A stretch of 64,000 nucleotides of DNA from Garcia nutans (GCA_947685225.1 CANTUV010000009.1:5518001-5582000), one strand, 5' to 3'; counted from the stretch's first letter, positions 1 through 11,436 are shown. Numbers and translations are program-made. Notes: generated by a model not told the origin, from the letters alone.

Positions 1-3000
1 CAAGATTTGGGTGTTATGGAAAGACTCTCACTTTGCTATCTCTGATTTTGTTTCGCATCCTCAGATTCTTTCTTGCAAGGTGCTCTCTCATGCTTTTAAT
101 TTTTCGTTTGAGCTATCATCGGTATATGGTTATCACTCTCGCCGTGCCAGAACTGAATTATGGGATCATTTAAAACTGATTGCTGATCGGGTTTCATGCC
201 CTTGGATGGTTTGTGGTGATTTCAACGTGATTAAAACCCCCTCGGAATATATGGGTAAGGGATCTCCTAATATTGGTAGTATGAATGATTTTTGTGATTG
301 CATGAATGATTGTGGGTTGATAGATGTGCCGTTTACTGGAAATTGCTTCACTTGGTCTGGGGTTCGTTGTAATGGCCGGGTTTGGGAGAGATTGGATGGG
401 TTTTCGGCCAACATTAATTTCTTTGACAGATTTGATTGCATCTCCTGTATTCATCTCAATAAAACGTCTTCCGATCACTCGCCTTTGGTTGTTCAGTGCA
501 GCAATAGCTCCAATCTTGCCCGTCGTTCTTTTAAGTTCCAGCATATGTGGTTAACGCACACCTCTTTTCTTCCTATGGTGCGTGATTTTTGGCAATCAAC
601 TTTCTCGGGTGGTGGCATGGCTGGCTTATTTGGCAAATTAAAACATCTTCGGCATGTTATTTGTGATTGGAATAAGAATCAATTCGGCAATATATTTTCA
701 GCAGTTGAGGAGGCAGAAACTCAAGTAAATCAGGCTGAACAAACTTATGTTGATGATCCTACTCCGGCTAATCGGTCTTCTTGGCAGGCTAAACAAGCTC
801 ATCTCCTTCAGCGGCTTTGTCAAGAGGAGATCTTCTGGAAACAAAAGGCTCATGTCAAGTGGCTTTCTGATGGTGAATCTAATTCAAAATTTTTTCACAC
901 ATATGTCAAAATAGTGAGAAAGCTTCAATATATCTCTTCCATTAAAGACTCAGAAGGCAACCTAATTTCGGATCAGGGTAAAATTGGGGAAGAAGCAACT
1001 AGATTCTTTGCTGATCTTTTTGCTAAAGAGCTGGTTCAACATCCTTCTCCTTTGCTTGATTTTATCCCCTGTGTTATCTCTGATGAGGATAATCAACGTC
1101 TTATGTCTATTCCTAATTATGAGGAAATTAAAGCTGCTGTTTGGCAACTAGATCCCAACAGTGCGCTGAGGCCTGATGGTTTTGATGGTAAATTCTTTAG
1201 TGCTTGTTGGGAATTTATTAACTGGGATGTTTGTAGTGCAGTGCAGGAATTTTTTCTGGGCATTCCCATTCCGAAATCTTTCGGTAGTGCCAATATTGTA
1301 TTAATCCCTAAAGTGCAAAATCCAGATAGCTTCGCTCAGTTTAGGCCGATTTGTCTTGCCACCTTCATCAGTAAAGTTTGCACTAGACTACTAGCTAACA
1401 GGGTTGCTCCTTTACTGTCCAAAATCATTTCTTCTGAACATGCTCGTTTTCTTAAGGGCAGAACCATTCATGATCAGATTTTACTGGCAAATGAGATTAT
1501 TCAAGATTTGGACAAGAAAACGAGGGGGCACAATCTGGCAATCAAGCTTGACATGGCCAAAGCGTTCGATCGGGTTTGTTGGGATTTCTTGAAATCTGTT
1601 TTGATTAAATTTGGCTTTTCTAACTCTTTTGTGGCTCTCATTCTGAATAATTTGGATGCTACTCATTTTTCTGTTATTATTAATGGGGTAAGCCATGGGT
1701 TCTTCAAACCTCAAAGGGGAGTCAAGCAAGGAGATCCTCTCTCACCACTCCTTTTCATTATTGCATCTGAATGTTTCTCTCAGGGTCTCAAGTCCCTCAT
1801 GCTCTCGGGGAAGATTAAACCTTATAAGGCTCACCGTAATTGCCCTTTGATCTCCCATTTGGCCTTTGTTGATGACCTCTTAATTTTTATAAATGGAGCT
1901 GTTCGTAGCATTAAAGCTTTCAAAAAGTTCCTTAATTCTTATCAAGCATCCTCTGGTCAGTTAATCAACTTTGATAAAAGTTCCTTCTACTGCTCAAAAA
2001 AATGCTCTCCTGCTGTTGTAAAAAAGTTCGCAGATCTCTTAGAAATTCGGCGGAAGCACTTGCCATTCACATACTTGGGAGCACCCATATATCAGGGTAT
2101 TAATAGACTTTCTTATTGCCAAGATCTGTTGGGCAACATTGATAAAAAATTGCAGGGTTGGACTAAAAAGCTTTTATCCTCTGGTGGCCGCCTCCTCCTC
2201 ATTAAACATGTTCTTAGTGCAATCCCCTTGCACATGATGGGAGCCATGCTTCTCCCCAAAGCTGCCATTGGAGCCATTGAATCTAAGATGGCCTCTTTCT
2301 TCTGGAATTCTAATGGTCATGTTCAGAGATATCATTGGTCAAAATATAGCAACTTGTGCCATCCTTATGCTGAGAATGGTTTGGGATTGCGTTCGCTTGT
2401 TGATTTACAAAATGTTTTTTCATGTAAGCTTTTATTCAAATATTTGCAAAATGATTCGCTGTGGGCATCTTTTATGAAAGGCAAATATCATCGGCAAGGG
2501 GCGATGTCTTTTCTTCCAACAGACTCTTATTTATGGAAACGGCTTTGTCGTTCTTATGAGAGCTACTCTGATCTTTTCTTATTAGATGAAACGCCAGCTG
2601 CTTGGAAAAACAGTATCACGGGTGTGTTTACTCTGGGTTCGGCTTATGATATAATTCGTAGACATAATCAAAATTCTTTTGTCTCAGGGATGCTGTGGGA
2701 TAGTGTTATTCCTACTAAATTCTCCATTTTGTCATGGAGAATTCTCAATGATTCACTTCCTCTACCTGCTCGTCTTCAAAGAATGAGAATCAATTTAGCT
2801 TCAGTATGTCCCTTCTGTAACGCAGCCGAAGTCTCTATTGATCACCTTTTTTATCTTTGCCATAAGATTCACAAATTATGGACCTATTTTGGTTCCTTCA
2901 TGGTGATTGATCTATCTACTAAAACCTCTTTGAGACAAAAATTGATCAACTGGTTCCTTCTTTCTCCTCCCAAATCAGCTATGGGCCGTGTTAGAAGATT

Positions 3001-3725
3001 GATTGCTCAATGTATTCTTTTTGCCATTTGGTTAGCATATTGCCGCATTATTTGGGGAGATGAAAGCTTTTATTTTCCGCAGGTTTTAATTTTTATTTTG
3101 AGATCAATTCTCAGCTGGGGTGTTGCCCATTCTAAGGACTCATTTGCGAAACCAATTCCAGCTCTTTCTCCTCTGCTTCCTCAAGGTTATGTCAACCTCA
3201 AGCCCAAGCTAGTTTACTGGACCAGACCTCAATCGGGGTACTTCAAACTCAATTTTGACGCTTCATTCACTTCCCATTCAGCATCTGCAGATGCAGTTCT
3301 CAGGGATCCTTCGGGTCAGTTCATACGAGGCTTTTCTTTCATTCTACAAGCTCGCGATGCTCTCTCTGCAGAATTGTCAGCTCTTTATATGAGTCTTCAA
3401 TGGTTCTTGGATGCGGGCTTTACCAATATGCAAGTTGAAAGTGATTCGAGTACTCTCGTTGGCCTCCTTACTGCTCAACATGATTCCCATCCTTCATCTT
3501 AAATATTCAAATCTAAACAGATGCTGCATAATTCTAACAGTTTCATCTGTCATATCGGCCGCTCACTTTTTTGCGTTACACAGTCGGTTACATAACAATA
3601 GCTTTTGTTTTGCTGATTTTCTTTCTTTGCCTCGTCTTTTGAGATGTATTTTATTATCTGATTGTATGGGTTCTCCCTACATTCGTTATCAATAAAATCT
3701 TATACTTTTGGCCAAAAAAAAAAAA
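1..3725 (+). mobile_element. L1-type LINE, 3' portion
   Basis: Non-LTR retrotransposon whose 5' part (ORF1 and the start of the endonuclease) lies before the window. It contains most of ORF2, a roughly 200-bp 3' tail with the polyadenylation signal AATAAA at 3691-3696, and a 12-nt A tract at 3714-3725 that marks the 3' end of the copied RNA. No target-site duplication can be checked because the 5' junction is outside. The long open ORF2 suggests a fairly young copy (inference). Confidence 0.93.
2..3502 (+). CDS. LINE ORF2: endonuclease / reverse transcriptase / zf-RVT / partial RNase H
   Basis: Partial at the 5' end; the frame is open from base 2. It encodes the enzyme that nicks target DNA and copies LINE RNA at the nick. 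Domains in order: C-terminal part of an APE-like endonuclease with GDFNVI (about residue 70) and SDHSPL (about residue 155); reverse transcriptase with KLDMAKAFD, GVKQGDPLSPLLF and the catalytic box AFVDDLLIF (usual plant form FADD, both Asp kept); a zf-RVT region with CPFC...H...C; and a plant-type RNase H starting at FKLNFDASF with the E of ELSALY and the D of VESDSS. The stop at 3500-3502 falls inside RNase H. The end of the domain seems to continue in another frame (about 3525-3640, with a pattern like the usual R-E-N-x-x-AD region), so a frameshift has cut off the last part. In the usual PNSAPGPDGF motif a Gly is replaced by Arg. Apart from these changes there are no stops in about 1,160 codons. 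Confidence 0.93.
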   Translation, partial: KIWVLWKDSHFAISDFVSHPQILSCKVLSHAFNFSFELSSVYGYHSRRARTELWDHLKLIADRVSCPWMVCGDFNVIKTPSEYMGKGSPNIGSMNDFCDCMNDCGLIDVPFTGNCFTWSGVRCNGRVWERLDGFSANINFFDRFDCISCIHLNKTSSDHSPLVVQCSNSSNLARRSFKFQHMWLTHTSFLPMVRDFWQSTFSGGGMAGLFGKLKHLRHVICDWNKNQFGNIFSAVEEAETQVNQAEQTYVDDPTPANRSSWQAKQAHLLQRLCQEEIFWKQKAHVKWLSDGESNSKFFHTYVKIVRKLQYISSIKDSEGNLISDQGKIGEEATRFFADLFAKELVQHPSPLLDFIPCVISDEDNQRLMSIPNYEEIKAAVWQLDPNSALRPDGFDGKFFSACWEFINWDVCSAVQEFFLGIPIPKSFGSANIVLIPKVQNPDSFAQFRPICLATFISKVCTRLLANRVAPLLSKIISSEHARFLKGRTIHDQILLANEIIQDLDKKTRGHNLAIKLDMAKAFDRVCWDFLKSVLIKFGFSNSFVALILNNLDATHFSVIINGVSHGFFKPQRGVKQGDPLSPLLFIIASECFSQGLKSLMLSGKIKPYKAHRNCPLISHLAFVDDLLIFINGAVRSIKAFKKFLNSYQASSGQLINFDKSSFYCSKKCSPAVVKKFADLLEIRRKHLPFTYLGAPIYQGINRLSYCQDLLGNIDKKLQGWTKKLLSSGGRLLLIKHVLSAIPLHMMGAMLLPKAAIGAIESKMASFFWNSNGHVQRYHWSKYSNLCHPYAENGLGLRSLVDLQNVFSCKLLFKYLQNDSLWASFMKGKYHRQGAMSFLPTDSYLWKRLCRSYESYSDLFLLDETPAAWKNSITGVFTLGSAYDIIRRHNQNSFVSGMLWDSVIPTKFSILSWRILNDSLPLPARLQRMRINLASVCPFCNAAEVSIDHLFYLCHKIHKLWTYFGSFMVIDLSTKTSLRQKLINWFLLSPPKSAMGRVRRLIAQCILFAIWLAYCRIIWGDESFYFPQVLIFILRSILSWGVAHSKDSFAKPIPALSPLLPQGYVNLKPKLVYWTRPQSGYFKLNFDASFTSHSASADAVLRDPSGQFIRGFSFILQARDALSAELSALYMSLQWFLDAGFTNMQVESDSSTLVGLLTAQHDSHPSS

Positions 3726-5679
3726 TTCTTGGGGCCATAAAAATATATATATATATATGATGATATGCTCTCCTTTTTTTGTATAGCAATTTTTTTGATG
3801 GCCTAATTTTTTGGCAACAAAAAATTTTTAGTTATCATTTTTTTTACTATATAATTAATACTTATGGGTCATATGATAGATTACTAAAAAAAGCTAATTA
3901 CTAGAAATGTGTTTTACAAATATATATTACTATGATTATATTTTATTAAAAAATATTATATTACTATATTTAAAAAATATAATAAAGTACTAAGGAAAGA
4001 TATTAAAAAATATGTTAACTTGTTTGGTTATAATCTAACTTTATTATAAAAGTTTGATTAATATCTAAACTACCGTTATAATATTTTTTTTTCTTATTTT
4101 ACCATATTCTAAAGCAGAAATATAATTGTCTTTTGATATAAAATATCACAATCTCCTTTTTCTAGTAAAATAATTTTTTCTACTTCTCTAAATAAAATAT
4201 TTTACCGACTGATCGATAAAGTTTAGTAGGCCCAATAATTTATTTTATATGAATTATTTGTAAATAAATATAGTATTCTTTGTTAAAGAGAGAATTATTT
4301 TATTAACTTTCCTAAAATTATGATGTAACCAAATGCTCTATTATTTTTTTCTTTTCACAACATGATTAATACTTTTCTTTCTTTATCATATTAATTTTAA
4401 TATAATTAATTAACTTAATTAAGTACAATTTTTAAAAAATAATATCTTATTTTAATTATTATATAAGAAATATTTACTTTAATAATTACATTACATGAAT
4501 ATATTTACACAACCAAACAAAATAATATAATACTAATTGCATTATTATATATAATAGGGCTGATTTATGTAGAAAATATTCATTATTTCACCAGTGGTAA
4601 CGTGATAATGATTAAAAATTCAAAATTTTATTATGAGTGAAAAAAAAATGAAAAAGAAATCAGGGAAGAAAAGGAAGAAGAAAAATAGAATAGCAACAAC
4701 TTCATCACCGTGGTCCAATATAGAGCATGATGATAAGCTTAGCTGCGCCGATGACATTTCACTGGAAACCATGCTCCCCCACTTTTTTCTTGGCCTTTTC
4801 TCTTGTCCGAAATCCCCAACAAATGTATTATTTCAATTTAGAATCTGAGTAGTCTGGTATATGATTTTGTCCTTGTATTAGCAATAAGTTCAACATTTTT
4901 TGCTTCTCTGATCTCTCTGCTGTTTTGGCACATATTGTGGAGAGTAATGGGAAACAATTAATAATACGGGGGAATCTTGTCTTTCCCTACTTCGTTAAAA
5001 TAACCCTTTCTTTCTCAATCTTTTTTTTTTTTTTAAATTTTGAGCCAATTAATAACTTAATTACACTTGTTTTTGGTTGATTTTTGAGTAATTTTAAATC
5101 AGTATTTTATAAGTCAAGGCCAATGCAAATTTTTGGAGCAAACAATCTCCCAATCAGTGATGGAGTTAGAATTTTTAAATTCAAAGAGGAACCATTTACT
5201 CTAAATCTTTTACTATATATATATATATATATATATTATCATCAATGAAATCAAACTAAATGAAATAAAACAGCGAAAATATGGTTTCAAATGAAAAATT
5301 CTAATATATTGTTTTTAAAAAATATCTAAATTTTGTTGATATTATAAAAATAATTTATTTGAAGAATTACATATACTATCTCCTTGTAGAGTCAGCTTAT
5401 TTTTATTCCAGTATATCAAATGAAAAATAGCATATAGAAACAGACGAATAGTCCATTACTTGAATCAATGAATCATGTTTCACAATACATTTCAACTTCT
5501 AAAGGGTCAACTTGAATAAGACAGGATTCAAGCCCATGAGCCTCATTTTGAAAAAAATAATATCAACTTTAATTTTGACCAAAAATAATTTAAGTCAGAT
5601 TTAAATTTGAGCCCAGCTATAAATTCAAACAAAAAAAATTATATATATTCTTTTATTTATTTTATTTTCTTTGAGTGTC
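3726..5679. other. AT-rich intergenic stretch, no gene recognised
   Basis: Low-complexity AT-rich DNA with short TA tracts (about 3743-3758 and 5215-5236). A 71-codon Lys-rich frame at 4633-4848 has no recognisable domain and is probably chance. A sequence near 5156 resembles one end of the local hAT MITE family (CAGTGATGGAGTTAGAATTT), but no matching second end was found. Confidence 0.5.
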
Positions 5680-5684
5680 AAATT

Positions 5685-5897
5685 TGTTAGTGATAATACG
5701 TGATCAAGAGGGTCTCTTGCCCTTATCTTCATTAGTTAGTTGCCCTTATCTTCATTAGTTAGTTAGCTTTGTATTTTATATTTCAAGTTTATCTTCTATT
5801 GTTTATCTTCTGTAACTGCTGTACACAAGTTGTATAAGTAGGATGCTTTATCTACTGATAATATATCAATATACAAAAAGTTCTCTCTGATTTTACA
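5685..5897 (+). repeat. copia 5' LTR
   Basis: 213 bp, TG...CA. It contains a perfect tandem duplication of a 23-bp unit (5717-5739 and 5740-5762). It differs from the 3' LTR at three positions. Confidence 0.96.
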
Positions 5898-5910
5898 TGG
5901 GTATCAGAGC
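5898..5910 (+). promoter_or_regulatory. copia primer-binding site (tRNA-iMet)
   Basis: TGGGTATCAGAGC lies immediately after the LTR. It matches the plant initiator-Met PBS consensus TGGTATCAGAGC with one extra G. Confidence 0.88.
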
Positions 5911-5930
5911 TTCCCGTAATTCACCTTGAT

Positions 5931-8900
5931 ATGACACTTGTTCCCTTATCTTCTTCTTCCTCCTTATCATCTTCCTCTTCAACAATCACATCTACTTTTT
6001 CTTTTTCGATTAAACTAAAATCCAACAATTACTTGGCTTGGAAAACACAGTTTGGTCCTATATTGAATTTTCAAGGTCTTAATGGTTTTGTTGATGGTTC
6101 TCAACCTGCTCATCCTCAAACTATTCCTACCTCTGCAACAGATCCTACACCGAAACCAAACCCGGAATATCTGGAATGGTTCAACAAAGATCAAATGCTT
6201 CAATCATGGTTATTGGCATCTTTATCCGAAGAAGTTTATTCCTTAGTATATGGTCTTAAATCTTCTTTTGCATTTTGGCAAGCTCTAGCCAAATCATTTG
6301 GTGCTGTTTCCCAAAATCGTCAGCTTCAATTACATATTGAGCTTCAAGAGCTTAAGAAAAATGATTTGTCTGTTTCTGCTTACCTTCAAAAAGCAAAATT
6401 GCTAGCTGATGAACTTGGTGATGCTGGACGTCCACTTTCCACAGCTGAGTTTAATGCCATAATTTATCGAAACCTTGGATTTGAATTTCATTCCATTATT
6501 ACCAATCTTAATCTTCGACCTGATCCTGTTTCATTCTTTGAGCTTCATGGTCATTTGGTTGCACATGAATTACTTATTAATAATCTTCATCAACCTATGG
6601 CTAACTTAAGTCTTAAATCAAATTCACCTTCTGCTCCTTTGTTACCCACACCGCGTTCAACAACACCTCCAAATCAATTTCAGGAAACTACAAAGAATTG
6701 AGTGACTTGCCAAATTTGTGGCAAGCCCAATCATTCTGCTTTAACTTGTCGATGACGTTTTTATTGTGGCAACATTGGTAATAATCAAAATGGGAATGCT
6801 TCTTCTAATGGCAATGGAGGTTACAATCAAGGATATCGATCTTCATACCGATCATATCGAACTCCTACTGCAAATATGGTGCATTCAGATCTGGCTCATC
6901 CATTCACTAACACTATGAGTCAAGCTCCTTCAGTGACAGATTCTGGATCTGTTTCATGGTTTCCAGACACAGCTGCAAATTTTCATGTTACTGCTGATCC
7001 ACGTCAAATGAGTGCAATTAATGAATATTCATGTGTTGATCAGTTATTTGTCGGCAATGGGCAAGGTCTGCATATCTCACATACTGGCAATTGTTTCTTC
7101 TCTACTCCTACTTGTAAATTTAAATTAAATGATGTTTTATGTGTTCCTGAAATTACCAAAAATTTACTTTCTGCTCAAAAGTTTACAACTGATAACTCTG
7201 TTTTCTTTGAATTTTGGCCATCTCATTTTGCTGTAAAGGACCAGTGCACCAAGAAAACTCTGATGCAAGGCCCAAGTGAAGATGGCGTGTACAAGTTAAC
7301 TCAATCAAAGTCTCAACCAACTGCAAATCAAGCAGCAGCAGCAACTCCTTCAATGGATGATTGGCATAGGCATTTAGGTCACCCAAATTCTTCGAAGTTA
7401 TCTGTTTTGTTAAAAGAAAATAAAATATCATTTTCTGATTCTCAATTGCATCCTTGTTCTAGTTTTCGTTTAGGAAAATTATCTTGTGTTTCTTTAGCTT
7501 CCAAAGAACATACCAGTCATAGTCCTTTTGATATAATCTTTTCTGATGTTTCCCATAGTATCTAGTTTGGGTCATCGCTATTTTGTTATCTTCGTTGATG
7601 ATTTTACTCGTTTTACATGGGTATATTTCATGAAATCAAAAGGTGAAGTTTTTGACATATTTCTTCAATTTGAACAGCTTATAAAACGTCAATTTGGTAA
7701 ACCAATTATTTCTTTTCATTCTGATTGGGGTGGAGAATATCAACGTTTAAATCGGTATTTTAAGACTCATGATATAATTCATAGAATTGCTTGTCCATAT
7801 ACTCATGAACAAAATGGCACAGCTAAAAGGAAAATTAGACATCTTGTTGATACTGGTCTTACTCTTTTAGCTCATGCACATCTACCATTAAAATATTGGA
7901 ATTATGCTCTTGAACAAAGCACTATGTTAATCAACACCTTGCCATCTGATGTCTTACAAAAAGCTTCACCATTCTTCAAATTATTTTCTAAAGACCCAAA
8001 TTATTTGTCTTTTCTGCCTTTTGGATGTAGTGTTTTCCCCTTATTATGTCCTTATAATACTCATAAATTCAGTTATCGTTCAACTGAGTATGTGTATCTT
8101 GGTCAAAGTCCTTTTCATTCTGCCTATAGATGTTTGGTCTATAAGTCAGGGCGTGTTTTTTTGGCTAAACATGTTCGATTTGAGTCCAATAATTTTCCCT
8201 ATGCCAAATCATTTTCCACGTTTCAAGTGCAGGAAACACAAGCTGATCCCACATGGTTACAAGTCACTTGTACTACGTTATCTTCACCAAAGTCTTCATC
8301 AGGTAACTTTATTTCTCAAGTTCCCACTTCTATTCAACCTTCTTCTTTATCTCAAACTCCCATTCAGTCTTTATCTCCAAGTGAAACTCAAAGTTCAACA
8401 GAATCAGTTTCTACATCATTATCTACCTCTCCTTTGTCTTCACCTAGCAGTAACCAAACTGGTCATATCTTAACTTTACCCAATTCCATTCGAACTCATC
8501 CCATGGTTTTACGATCTAATCCTAAACCAAATCGTAAATATGCTCTTGTTGCTCACCTTTTTCCATTTTAGGAACCAAAAACGTTCTTGCAGGCTCATAA
8601 ATTACAGGAGTGGAGAGAAGCTATGAAAGAAGAAATTTCAGCATTGCTTAAGAATGACACATGGACACTGGTACCCAGACCTACTAATGTTAATATCATT
8701 CAAAACAAATGGATTTATCGGGTTATATGGCAATCCAATGGTGAAATTGAGCGCTACAAAGCACGATTAGTAGCAAAAGGATTTACACAGCAGTTGGGTA
8801 TAGATTATACAGAGACGTTTTCACCAGTAGTAAAATTTATTATTGTTCGTCTTATTATGTCTCATGCTGTAACAAAAGGATGGGATATGCGACAATTGGG

Positions 8901-10122
8901 TATATCTAATGCTTTTCTTCATGGTTTTTTAGATACAGATTTGTACATGGAGCAGCCACGAGGCTTTGTTGATCATACTAAGCCTTATTACGTTTGTAAG
9001 CTACGCAAATCCCTTTATGGACTGAAGCAGGCACCTCGTGCTTGGTTTGACCGACTAACAAATTTTATGTGCTCCATTCAGTTTAAGCAAACTCAAGTTG
9101 ATCACTCATTATTTGCATATATCAATGGTTCTGATCAGTTATTTGTGCTTGTTTATGTTGACGATATACTCGTCACAGGTTCTAAATCTTCACTTGTTGA
9201 TTTGTTTGTTCAAAAATTAGCTGCTACTTTTCCAGTTCGAGACCTTAGCGATGTCAATTATTTTATTGGAATAGAGGCCACGAGAACATCAGATGGGCTT
9301 TTTCTTTCTCAAAGTAAATATGTATCAGAGATACTTCAAGCCACTCAAATGGAAGATTCAAAACCATGTGGGACACCAATGGCAACGATTCCAAATTTAA
9401 GCAAGAACATGGGCACATTGTTGTCTTCCATGAAAGAATATCGCCAAGTAGTTGGAGCACTTCAGTACTTGACGATCACTAGACCTGACATTGCATTTGC
9501 AGTAAACAAGCTAGCTTAGCTTTTACATCGCGCTACGGATGTTCATTGGCAGGCATGTAAAAGATTATTACGTTATCTTAATGGTACTTCTACTCATGGT
9601 CTCTTAATTCGTCCATCATCTGCTCTTTCTTTTCAATGTTATTCGGATAGTGATTGGGCTGGTTGCCCAGATGATCGTCAATCTACGAGTGGTTACTTAA
9701 TTTATTTTGGTGATAATCTTATCTCTTGGTCAAGTAAGATGCAACCAACTGTTGCAAGGTCTAGTACCGAAAGTGAATATAAAGCCATAGCTAATGCGAC
9801 AGCAGAGGTAATGTGGTTAACCTCACTTCTACATGAAATTGGACATGCACCTACTCAATCTGCAACTTTATGGTGTGACAATATTAGTGCTATTTATCTC
9901 ACTTCCAATCCAGTTTTCCATGCACGAACAAAGCATGTTGAAATTGATTACCATTTTATTCGTGATCAAATTAAACTTGGTATTGTTCGCATACGGTTTA
10001 TCAAAAGTGCCGATCAAATAGCAGATATATTAACCAAACCATTGGGCCAAGGTTTGTTCTCCTCTCATTCGTGCAAGCTTCATCTTCAGTCACCAGAAGC
10101 ACCGCTTGAGAGGGGCTGTTAG
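5931..10122 (+). pseudogene. copia gag-pol polyprotein, inactivated
   Basis: Reads gag (from ATG at 5931; UBN2-type, with SNNYLAW), a CCHC knuckle CQICGKPNHSALTC, protease with PDTAANFHVT, GAG-pre-integrase WHRHLGHPN, integrase, RT (YVDDILVTGS) and RNase H (DSDWAG, SSTESEY, LWCDN). Lesions: in-frame TGA at 6699-6701 and 6753-6755; a frameshift near 7546-7565; TAG at 8569-8571; TAG at 9517-9519, where CAG is expected in NKLAQLLHR. Key residues are also lost. The integrase catalytic Glu is Lys (NGTAKRK for the usual NGxxERK), the first RT catalytic Asp is Gly (QLGISNAFLHG for QLDVxNAFLHG), and the second Cys of the integrase zinc motif looks replaced by Phe (CSSFRLGK). The element therefore cannot be autonomous even if its stops were ignored. 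Confidence 0.95.
10108..10116 (+). promoter_or_regulatory. copia polypurine tract
   Basis: GAGAGGGGC directly abuts the TG of the 3' LTR, as expected for the plus-strand primer of reverse transcription. Confidence 0.8.
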
Positions 10123-10329
10123 TGATAATAAGTGATCAAGAGGGTCTCTTGCCCTTATCTTCATTAGTTAGTTGCCCTTATCTTCATTAGTTAGTTAGCT
10201 TTGTATTTTGTATTTCAAGTTTATCTTCTATTGTTTATCTTCTGTAACTGCTGTACACAAGTTGTATAAGTAGGATGCTTTATCTACTGATAATATATCA
10301 ATATACAAAAAGTTATCTCTGATTTTACA
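10117..10329 (+). repeat. copia 3' LTR
   Basis: 213 bp and co-linear with the 5' LTR apart from three substitutions (near LTR positions 15, 95 and 198). It keeps the same internal 23-bp tandem duplication and is followed by the TSD aaatt. Confidence 0.96.
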
Positions 10330-10389
10330 AAATTTATATATATTATTGAATCAAGACCTATATTTTTAAGTTAAATTAGAACTAACAAT

Positions 10390-10410
10390 TTGTTGTTGTT
10401 GTTGTTGTTG

Positions 10411-10496
<86 letters not shown>
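10390..10496. repeat. Compound microsatellite (TTG)n-(TTA)n
   Basis: About seven TTG units followed by about 27 TTA units. Open frames across it (poly-Leu, poly-Ile, poly-Asn) are artefacts. It forms the truncated 3' edge of the reductase pseudogene on the minus strand. Confidence 0.97.
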
Positions 10497-10497
<1 letters not shown>

Positions 10498-10499
10498 TT

Positions 10500-11436
10500 G
10501 GATAAGCAACATCCTTTGCATTTTGCAATGATGTACGCACTAAGCCAGGGAAATTTAGGACAAATAAAGGGACCATTAACAAAAGAAGGAATTACAGTGA
10601 CGAGATCCAGCCCATGTTCTTGTGCAAATTCAAGAGTTGTTAAAGATTTTGATGTAATCAATATCACTTCAACAGTTCTCATCTATTGTATCCACAGCCT
10701 TATCATTAAAACCAACTGCTGATGCACTTGAAGTATACACAACTCGCTTCACAGTGTTAGAGTTTAGGCATGCATTTAAGATCCTAATTGTTCCCTCAAT
10801 TGCTCTTTTAGTAACTACTTCCTTAGGTTATTTTCTTTCAAAATCTGCAGAAGTTGCTACATGAAATACACCAATGCATCTTTTAATGGCTTTTTCAAAA
10901 CTTTCTGGATCACTAAGATCGGCTTCAAAGAATTGGAGTTTCTTGGATGCTCCTGGTAGATTTATCAAGAACAGTGGCAGAAGTGATTCATTGAGTATGG
11001 GGTCCATGGACCCCAACTAAATTTAAGTTTTTAATGCACCTAAAATAGTATATGGTGGGTCAACTAAAAAAAAATAGAACCCCAATTAATTCTAAACCTG
11101 TTATAAATATAGAGAAAGAAATTATTCAAACTATTGCAAATGAGGGTGTAATACAATTGTAAAAACCGTTAATATATTTAGTTTTTAATTTTTATTATAT
11201 TTATTTATAAATATATTATTATTTTATTTTTGATATTTAAATTTTTTGTATTGACTCTAACTAATATATTTTCTAGATCCGCCACTGGTCAAGAAACTAA
11301 CATCTCTTCTGCGTTCTGGGTCAAGTCTAATACTGGCATGCACAGAATATCCATGCTCGAGAAGCCTTATTGTCAACCATGAAGCTATGAACCCAGTACC
11401 TCCTGTAAGACAAACTTTACCTTTATCTCCTTCCAT
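10500..11436 (-). pseudogene. DFR / vestitone-reductase-like SDR pseudogene, intronless and TE-split
   Basis: Reading leftwards from ATG at 11434-11436, the frame gives an N-terminal NAD(P)-binding motif (CLTGGTGFIASWL), then RDVSFL, then after the inserted MITE INLPGASKKLQFFEADLSD, GVFHVAT, KRVVYTSSASAVGFND, and further on EHGLDLVTVIPSFVNGPF. These match the extended-SDR family of dihydroflavonol, anthocyanidin and vestitone reductases, NADPH-dependent flavonoid or phenylpropanoid enzymes in the cytosol. Damage: the 316-bp hAT MITE; TAA where Glu is expected after DFERK; TGA where Trp is expected in ENCWSDID; deletion of the segment holding the catalytic YxxxK; a frameshift; and loss of the C-terminal third at the microsatellite. 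Family introns expected near the first and second exon ends are absent, which suggests a retroposed copy (inference). Confidence 0.88.
10972..11287. mobile_element. hAT-type MITE inserted in the reductase pseudogene
   Basis: 316 bp. Ends are CAGTGGCAGAAGTGATTC on the left and, read inwards from the right, CAGTGGCGGATCTAGAAAAT. The 8-bp flanks are atcaagaa and gtcaagaa (7 of 8 identical), the TSD size of hAT elements. Removing the element plus one TSD restores a continuous reductase frame across the junction, which independently confirms the boundaries. Confidence 0.88.

Larger units (their letters stand above)
5685..10329 (+). mobile_element. Full-length Ty1/copia LTR retrotransposon (decayed)
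   Basis: A 4,645-bp element bounded by 213-bp LTRs (5685-5897 and 10117-10329) that begin TG and end CA, with a perfect 5-bp target-site duplication aaatt at 5680-5684 and 10330-10334. An initiator tRNA-Met-type primer site directly follows the 5' LTR and a polypurine tract directly precedes the 3' LTR. The domain order gag, protease, integrase, RT, RNase H is diagnostic of copia. The LTRs differ at only three sites by eye, so insertion was fairly recent, yet the coding region already has four in-frame stops and a frameshift. Confidence 0.97.

Noticed and set aside
5150..5440. Possible hAT MITE starting CAGTGATGGAGTTAGAATTT
   Set aside because: No matching inverted end or 8-bp TSD was found.
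10390..10500. Open frames of poly-Leu, poly-Ile or poly-Asn on both strands
   Set aside because: They translate the TTG/TTA microsatellite and are not genes.
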